This document shows, piece by piece, positions 55,064 to 59,266 of a stretch of 59,266 nucleotides of DNA. The stretch's first letter is position 1, and every line of letters starts with the position of its first letter. The notes below the pieces were generated by a model. That model did not search any database, was not told where the DNA came from, and saw only the letters and a list, made by a program, of their open reading frames with translations. A program made the position numbers and the translations under genes. The DNA is taken from NCBI RefSeq assembly GCF_000745975.1, contig NZ_JQKJ01000024.1, forward strand, positions 1 through 59,266, written 5' to 3'. Origin of the DNA: Desulfobacter vibrioformis DSM 8776 (GTDB lineage Bacteria; Desulfobacterota; Desulfobacteria; Desulfobacterales; Desulfobacteraceae).

Positions 55064-55339
55064 ATGAGACTTAAGAAATTGGATAATCAGGATATAGCAA
55101 CCAAGTTTGATGACATTAACATTCATGTCGACTTTTTAATAGAATCTTGTCAGAGTTTTCAAAAAGAAAACACAGAGCTTTTAGCAAAAATTAAAGAGCT
55201 TGAAGATCAGCTGGAACAGAAAATAAAAAAAGAAGATGTCTATGTCGGACAGGAGTCCATGATGAATGAAAAAATTGACAGACTCCTTTCAAAACTGGAT
55301 GGTTTTTCGGAAATCGTACCCGGGGATGAAAAGTTATAA
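55064..55339 (+). CDS. ZapB-like coiled-coil cell division protein
   Basis: A 91-residue protein that is almost all heptad coiled coil (NTELLAKIKELEDQLEQKIK). Small size, composition and position directly before zapA point to a ZapB-like division factor that would act with ZapA at the Z-ring. Sequence similarity within such coiled coils is weak, so the name rests mainly on context. Confidence 0.65.
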   Translation: MRLKKLDNQDIATKFDDINIHVDFLIESCQSFQKENTELLAKIKELEDQLEQKIKKEDVYVGQESMMNEKIDRLLSKLDGFSEIVPGDEKL

Positions 55340-55376
55340 AGTGTTATGAATATATTAACTCGGTAAAGGGATTTCC

Positions 55377-55673
55377 TTGGATGAAATCGTTAAAATTGAG
55401 CTTTTCGGGGAAGAATTTAAGTTTAAACCGGAAAAAGATCAAACATATGATCCGGTAAAGATTGCAGCGCATGTCAAGGAATATATAAATGAAGCAGAAG
55501 GCCTCTTCCAGAACAAAACCAGCAGTAAAAACAGGATGGCTATTCTGCTTCTTGCAGCCATGAATTTATCCAAGGATTATCATGAACTGCGTTTGAAGTA
55601 TTCCGACCTTGAAAAAGACATTGAAAACAGAGTATCATCCTTATTGGAGAAAATAGACAAAACAATGAAATAA
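55377..55673 (+). CDS. zapA: cell division protein ZapA
   Basis: A 98-residue protein starting at TTG 55377 with AAGGGA upstream; a nearby ATG at 55381 is out of frame. VKIELFGEEFKFKPEKDQTY followed by VKIAAHVKEYINEAEG and a C-terminal helix (MAILLLAAMNLSKDYHEL) matches ZapA, which bundles FtsZ filaments. 6S RNA follows immediately, the classical neighbour of zapA in proteobacteria. Confidence 0.88.
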   Translation: MDEIVKIELFGEEFKFKPEKDQTYDPVKIAAHVKEYINEAEGLFQNKTSSKNRMAILLLAAMNLSKDYHELRLKYSDLEKDIENRVSSLLEKIDKTMK

Positions 55674-55699
55674 ATTTTCATTGTTTTAAAATTATAACA

Positions 55700-55892
55700 A
55701 AATCCCCTGCAATGTGCGTGATTGTATGACAGCCTTTAGCCTAACGCATAAATACTTAGGGGACGCACGCTGATACTGGTGAGCACGTTCCCTTGAATAC
55801 AGGGGAAAAGCCTAAAGGTATTATTGAATCCCCGTCTTTTGGACCCTTGGTTCAAAGCCTTAAAAACAGCACGGCAGCTGTGGGGGATTTTG
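55700..55892 (+). ncRNA. ssrS: 6S RNA
   Basis: About 193 bases between zapA and rny. The ends pair as AAATCCCCTGC and the GGGGGATTTT at 55882-55891. Inside are the conserved 6S segments CTGGTGAGCACGTTCCC (right side of the open bubble stem) and CCCTTGGTTCAAAGCC, followed by ACGGCAGCTG. The RNA mimics an open promoter and sequesters the housekeeping RNA polymerase holoenzyme. Location next to zapA supports the call. Exact ends are estimated from the closing stem. Confidence 0.88.
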
Positions 55893-56016
55893 TTGTAATC
55901 TTAAAGACGCTTTGCCGCATCCCCTCCTAATCCTAAAGTATTATTCTTTTTCTTTTACCGAAATGAAACACGGGTATACATTTTTTTGTGTCCCATTATT
56001 CCAGGAGATGAATTGT

Positions 56017-57579
56017 ATGAATTCTACAATGATGCTTGCATTAATGCTGGTGCTGCTGGCTGTTGGTGCGGTCATTTTATATGTGATAAAAACAAAACTT
56101 GATCAGCAGAAACTTGATTTTTATGAAGAACAACGCGTTGCCATGGAAGGCGCCACTAAAAAAGCGCAAACGCTGCTTAAGGAAGCACAACTTGAGGCCC
56201 GTTCCCGCCTGCTTGAAATGAAAAGCACCTTTGATGCCGAGACAGAAGAGACCCGGGCTGAATTGAAAAAAGAGGAACGACGACTTTCTAAAAAAAGTGA
56301 AAAGCTTGATAATCTCGAAGATCAATGTGTCAAAAGAGAGAGATCCATAGAAAAAAATGAACGGGATGTTGCGGAAAAACTCGAATCTGTAATTCAGAAG
56401 GAGGAATATTATGCCCAGCTTCTTGAAGATACAAAAAAAGAGCTTGAAAAAGTTTCTGGGATGACCCTTGAGCAGGCCAAAGCGCTGCTGCTTAAAACCA
56501 TGGAGGACGAAGCCAGACATGAAGGTGCCAAAATGGTTAAAAAGATCACAACCGAAGTTAAAGAAAACGCGGATAAAGAGGCTAAAAAGATTATATCTAC
56601 TGCCATCCAGCGCTATGCGGGCGACTATGTGGCTGAGCGCACGGTTTCTGTGGTTAACCTGCCCGGAGATGAAATGAAGGGGCGGATTATCGGCAGGGAA
56701 GGACGCAATATCCGGGCTTTGGAAGCCGCAACCGGTATTGATCTGATTATTGACGATACCCCGGAAGCTGTTATCTTGTCAGGATTCAACCCAGTCAGAC
56801 GGGAAGTGGCAAGACTTTCCCTTGAAAAGTTGATTTCAGATGGAAGAATACATCCGGCCCGTATCGAAGATGTTGTGGCGCGTGCAACGGAAGAAGTTGA
56901 TCTGGCTATCAAAGAAGCAGGTGAGCAGGCTGCATTTGACTTAGGGGTACACGGCATTGATCCTGAACTTATCAAGGTGCTCGGCAAACTTAAATTCAGG
57001 ACATCCTATGCCCAGAATGTCCTGCAGCACTCGGTTGAAGTGGCGTTTCTGGCCGGGGTCATAGCTGCAGAGCTTGGTCTGGATATAAAACTTGCCAAAC
57101 GTATGGGGCTGCTTCACGATATTGGAAAAGCTGTGGATCATGAAGTCGATGGTGCCCATGCCATTATTGGCGCCAACCTTGCTAAAAAGTACGGTGAAAA
57201 ACAAAGTGTTGTTAATGCCATTGCAGCCCACCATGAAGACCAGATGCCTGAAAGTGTTTATGATTTTATCGTTCAATCCGCGGATGCGCTTTCCGGTGCC
57301 AGGCCCGGTGCCCGAAAAGAGAGCCTTGAAAATTATGTAAAGCGCTTAGAAGACCTTGAAAATATTGCGAATAGTTTTGACGGTGTGGTAAATACCTATG
57401 CCATTCAGGCCGGTCGTGAGATCCGGGTCATCACTGAAAGTGAAAAAATTACCGATGAAAGTGCAATGCTGCTTTCAAAGGATATTGCCCGGCAGATTGA
57501 AGAAAATCTGACATTTCCGGGCCAGGTTAAAGTTGTTGTGATTCGGGAAACCAGAGCAGTTGAATATACCAGGAAATGA
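56017..57579 (+). CDS. rny: ribonuclease Y
   Basis: 520 residues from the ATG at 56017, nine bases after AGGAG; the frame is open further upstream but those starts lack a ribosome-binding site and would run into the 6S gene. Layout: N-terminal membrane helix ([20 protein letters not shown]), long charged coiled coil, KH domain ([20 protein letters not shown]) and HD domain with [12 protein letters not shown] and AAHHED. It is a membrane-bound endoribonuclease for mRNA turnover. tyrS follows after 15 bases. Confidence 0.95.
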   Translation: MNSTMMLALMLVLLAVGAVILYVIKTKLDQQKLDFYEEQRVAMEGATKKAQTLLKEAQLEARSRLLEMKSTFDAETEETRAELKKEERRLSKKSEKLDNLEDQCVKRERSIEKNERDVAEKLESVIQKEEYYAQLLEDTKKELEKVSGMTLEQAKALLLKTMEDEARHEGAKMVKKITTEVKENADKEAKKIISTAIQRYAGDYVAERTVSVVNLPGDEMKGRIIGREGRNIRALEAATGIDLIIDDTPEAVILSGFNPVRREVARLSLEKLISDGRIHPARIEDVVARATEEVDLAIKEAGEQAAFDLGVHGIDPELIKVLGKLKFRTSYAQNVLQHSVEVAFLAGVIAAELGLDIKLAKRMGLLHDIGKAVDHEVDGAHAIIGANLAKKYGEKQSVVNAIAAHHEDQMPESVYDFIVQSADALSGARPGARKESLENYVKRLEDLENIANSFDGVVNTYAIQAGREIRVITESEKITDESAMLLSKDIARQIEENLTFPGQVKVVVIRETRAVEYTRK

Positions 57580-57594
57580 TAAGGAAAAAACAGA

Positions 57595-58881
57595 ATGGGT
57601 GTTTTATCGGTTTTAAAAGAACGTGGATTCATAGAGGCAACAACCCATACCCAGGAGCTTGAAGACTATTTAGAGAATAATAAGGCGACCTGCTATATCG
57701 GTTTTGATCCAACCGCTTCAAGTCTGCACGTAGGAAGTCTGGTGTGCATTATGGCACTGGCTCACATGCAGCGGCATGGGCATCGGCCCATCGGACTTGT
57801 CGGCGGCGGAACAGGGCTCATTGGTGATCCTTCCGGTAAAACAGAACTGCGCAAAGTGCTCACCCTGGATCAAATTGATGAAAACAAAGCCGGGATACAG
57901 AAGCAATTATCCAGGTTTATTGATTTTTCTGAAGACAAGGCATTGATGCTTGATAATGCTGCCTGGCTTACTAAATTGGAATACATAACGTTTTTAAGGG
58001 ATATTGGCAGGCATTTTTCCATCAATAAGATGATCAAGGCAGAAAGCGTTAGGTCGAGGATGGAATCCGAAGACGGTCTGACTTTCATTGAATTTAACTA
58101 TATGTTACTCCAGGCTTATGATTTCATGGAACTTGCAGGCACCCATGACTGTCTCCTTCAGATGGGCGGAAGTGACCAGTGGGGTAACATTGTGGCAGGG
58201 ATTGATCTCGTGCGCCGCACCCTTGGTAAACAAGCCTTTGGAATCACTTTTCCATTGATAACCACAGCCTCCGGCATAAAAATGGGTAAAACCCATAAGG
58301 GTGCTGTATGGCTTGATCCTGAACGGTTTTCTCCCTATGAGTATTATCAGTTCTGGGTAAATACCGATGACCAGGATGTGACAAAATTTCTGGCACTATT
58401 TACCTTTCTTCCCATGGAAGAGATCGAAATTGTAAAAAAAATGGATGGGGCGGATTTAAATAAAGCCAAAACCATTCTTGCATATGAGGCGACTAAAATT
58501 GCCCATGGAGAAGATGAGGCCCTAAAATCCCTTAAAGCCTCAGCGTCCATGTTTGGATCCGTTGAAGTGCCTGCTGATCTTCTGCCTTCTGCAAGTATCC
58601 CCCGGGGGACGCTTTCCTGTGGAACTGATGAGTCCGTGCCAACCAGTACATATAATAAGGGGGCGGTGGTGGACAAGATGTTTGTGGTTGACCTGTTTTG
58701 CGATGCAGACCTTTGCAAATCCAAATCCGATGCCCGTCGTCTTATCAAACAAGGGGGAGCCTATATTAATAATGAGAGGCTTGAATCTTTTGAGCAGGTT
58801 GTTGTGGAATCGGACGTGAACGATGGTGAAATCCTGCTTAGGGCAGGAAAGAAAAAATATCACAAAATTATTTTAAAATAG
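57595..58881 (+). CDS. tyrS: tyrosyl-tRNA synthetase
   Basis: A 428-residue class I synthetase. The HIGH-type motif is PTASSLHVGSLV near residue 40, the tyrosine-binding region includes QAYDFMELAGTHDCLLQMGG and QWGNIVAG, the KMSKS loop is KMGKTHKG, and a C-terminal S4 RNA-binding domain reads SKSDARRLIKQGGAYINNE. The KMGKT form is typical of one TyrRS subgroup. No terminator separates it from the rRNA promoter. Confidence 0.95.
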   Translation: MGVLSVLKERGFIEATTHTQELEDYLENNKATCYIGFDPTASSLHVGSLVCIMALAHMQRHGHRPIGLVGGGTGLIGDPSGKTELRKVLTLDQIDENKAGIQKQLSRFIDFSEDKALMLDNAAWLTKLEYITFLRDIGRHFSINKMIKAESVRSRMESEDGLTFIEFNYMLLQAYDFMELAGTHDCLLQMGGSDQWGNIVAGIDLVRRTLGKQAFGITFPLITTASGIKMGKTHKGAVWLDPERFSPYEYYQFWVNTDDQDVTKFLALFTFLPMEEIEIVKKMDGADLNKAKTILAYEATKIAHGEDEALKSLKASASMFGSVEVPADLLPSASIPRGTLSCGTDESVPTSTYNKGAVVDKMFVVDLFCDADLCKSKSDARRLIKQGGAYINNERLESFEQVVVESDVNDGEILLRAGKKKYHKIILK

Positions 58882-58893
58882 TTAAAAAAGTGT

Positions 58894-58922
58894 TTGACAG
58901 AACCCAAATTCAACTGTATATT
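58894..58922 (+). promoter_or_regulatory. rRNA operon promoter
   Basis: A perfect TTGACA (58894-58899), 17-base spacer and TATATT (58917-58922), about 146 bases before the 16S 5' end. The leader contains GATCTTTGAAAATTGGTCA, resembling the usual pre-16S boxA-type/processing region. Confidence 0.8.
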
Positions 58923-59068
58923 GTCCAGGTTTTGTTGAACAGGAAACACCAGACAAAATTTTGATCTTTGAAAATTGGTCAGTGAAAAAGAAAAGAGCGG
59001 GTCAATGACAATGCGCTTGAGTGTAACAGCTTAAAGTGCAGACCTTAAAAAGTTTTAGTAAAGGATTA

Positions 59069-59266
59069 TAACTGGAGAGTTTGATCCTGGCTCAGAATGA
59101 ACGCTGGCGGCGTGCTTAACACATGCAAGTCGAACGAGAAAGGGATTGCTTGCAATCCTGAGTAGAGTGGCGCACGGGTGAGTAACACGTAGATAATCTG
59201 TCTCCAAGCCTGGGATAACTATTCGAAAGGGTAGCTAATACCGGATAAAGTTGATTCACATAAGTG
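59069..59266 (+). rRNA. rrs: 16S ribosomal RNA, 5' end only
   Basis: The universal 5' region GAGAGTTTGATCCTGGCTCA is followed by ACGCTGGCGGCGTGCTTAAC and further conserved text to the window edge; the gene continues outside. Start inferred by alignment to E. coli position 1. The variable region with GAAAGGGATTGCTTGCAATC looks Desulfobacter-like from memory. Confidence 0.97.

Overview
The window looks like a chromosome segment of a sulfate-reducing deltaproteobacterium, most likely Desulfobacteraceae (Desulfobacter/Desulfobacula-like). This rests on the style of the proteins, a fused ATP sulfurylase/APS kinase, an F-ATPase operon with paired b'/b genes but no a or c genes, zapB-zapA-6S RNA-rny-tyrS synteny, and the 198 bases of 16S rRNA at the right end. 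The genus is inference; no search was run.

Layout. 1-3.6 kb: AT-rich, transposon-scarred end of a surface polysaccharide locus (partial transposase, sulfotransferase, Wzx flippase, a transposase remnant, a 27-bp-armed palindromic element and four related short repeats). 3.6-8.05 kb: wzz and a tightly overlapping rfbA-rfbC-rfbD-rfbB operon for dTDP-L-rhamnose, read on the minus strand. 8.06-18.04 kb: an accessory island bounded and subdivided by an interspersed palindromic repeat family (R1-R6), holding a HEPN/MNT pair, a truncated HepT with its MNT partner, a four-helix-bundle protein, three complete AAA-ATPase/PD-(D/E)XK proteins, one Rpn-like nuclease and one gutted AAA-ATPase pseudogene. 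18.04-23.04 kb: a group-4-capsule/YjbEFGH-like export operon (GfcA/YjbE-like peptide, SLBB/Wza-like exporter, YjbH/GfcD-like outer-membrane protein). All of 0.7-23 kb reads the same way, so the island appears to have split one polysaccharide operon.

23.4-32.8 kb: trkH-trkA potassium uptake, fused SAT/APS kinase (a PAPS source that could feed the sulfotransferase), a DASS/SLC13 anion transporter, a degenerate cytidylate-kinase-like protein behind a good sigma-54 promoter, a NifX-like protein and a PAS/Cys sigma-54 activator. 33-40.3 kb: hexapeptide-repeat protein, U32 peptidase, cupin, membrane-anchored Ada-type zinc domain protein, sodium:solute symporter and a Nif11-like pair.

40.4-59.3 kb is housekeeping on the plus strand: ldcA-like and beta-lactamase-fold genes; mreB-mreC-mreD-mrdA-rodA (cell shape); atpF'-F-H-A-G-D-C; a single-domain GlmU-type uridylyltransferase; zapB-zapA; 6S RNA; rny; tyrS; and an rRNA operon promoter with the start of 16S.

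The most unusual part is the 10-kb repeat-partitioned island: each small toxin-like or nuclease module sits between copies of a heptad-built palindrome, and several modules are visibly decayed or gene-converted at the repeats. Stretches over 300 bases without an intact gene: 312-731 (repeat sites A and B only), 3085-3625 (transposase remnant, sites C and D), 14686-15082 (hairpin and lysozyme-like remnant), 23044-23437 (promoter) and 32804-33266 (nothing recognised).
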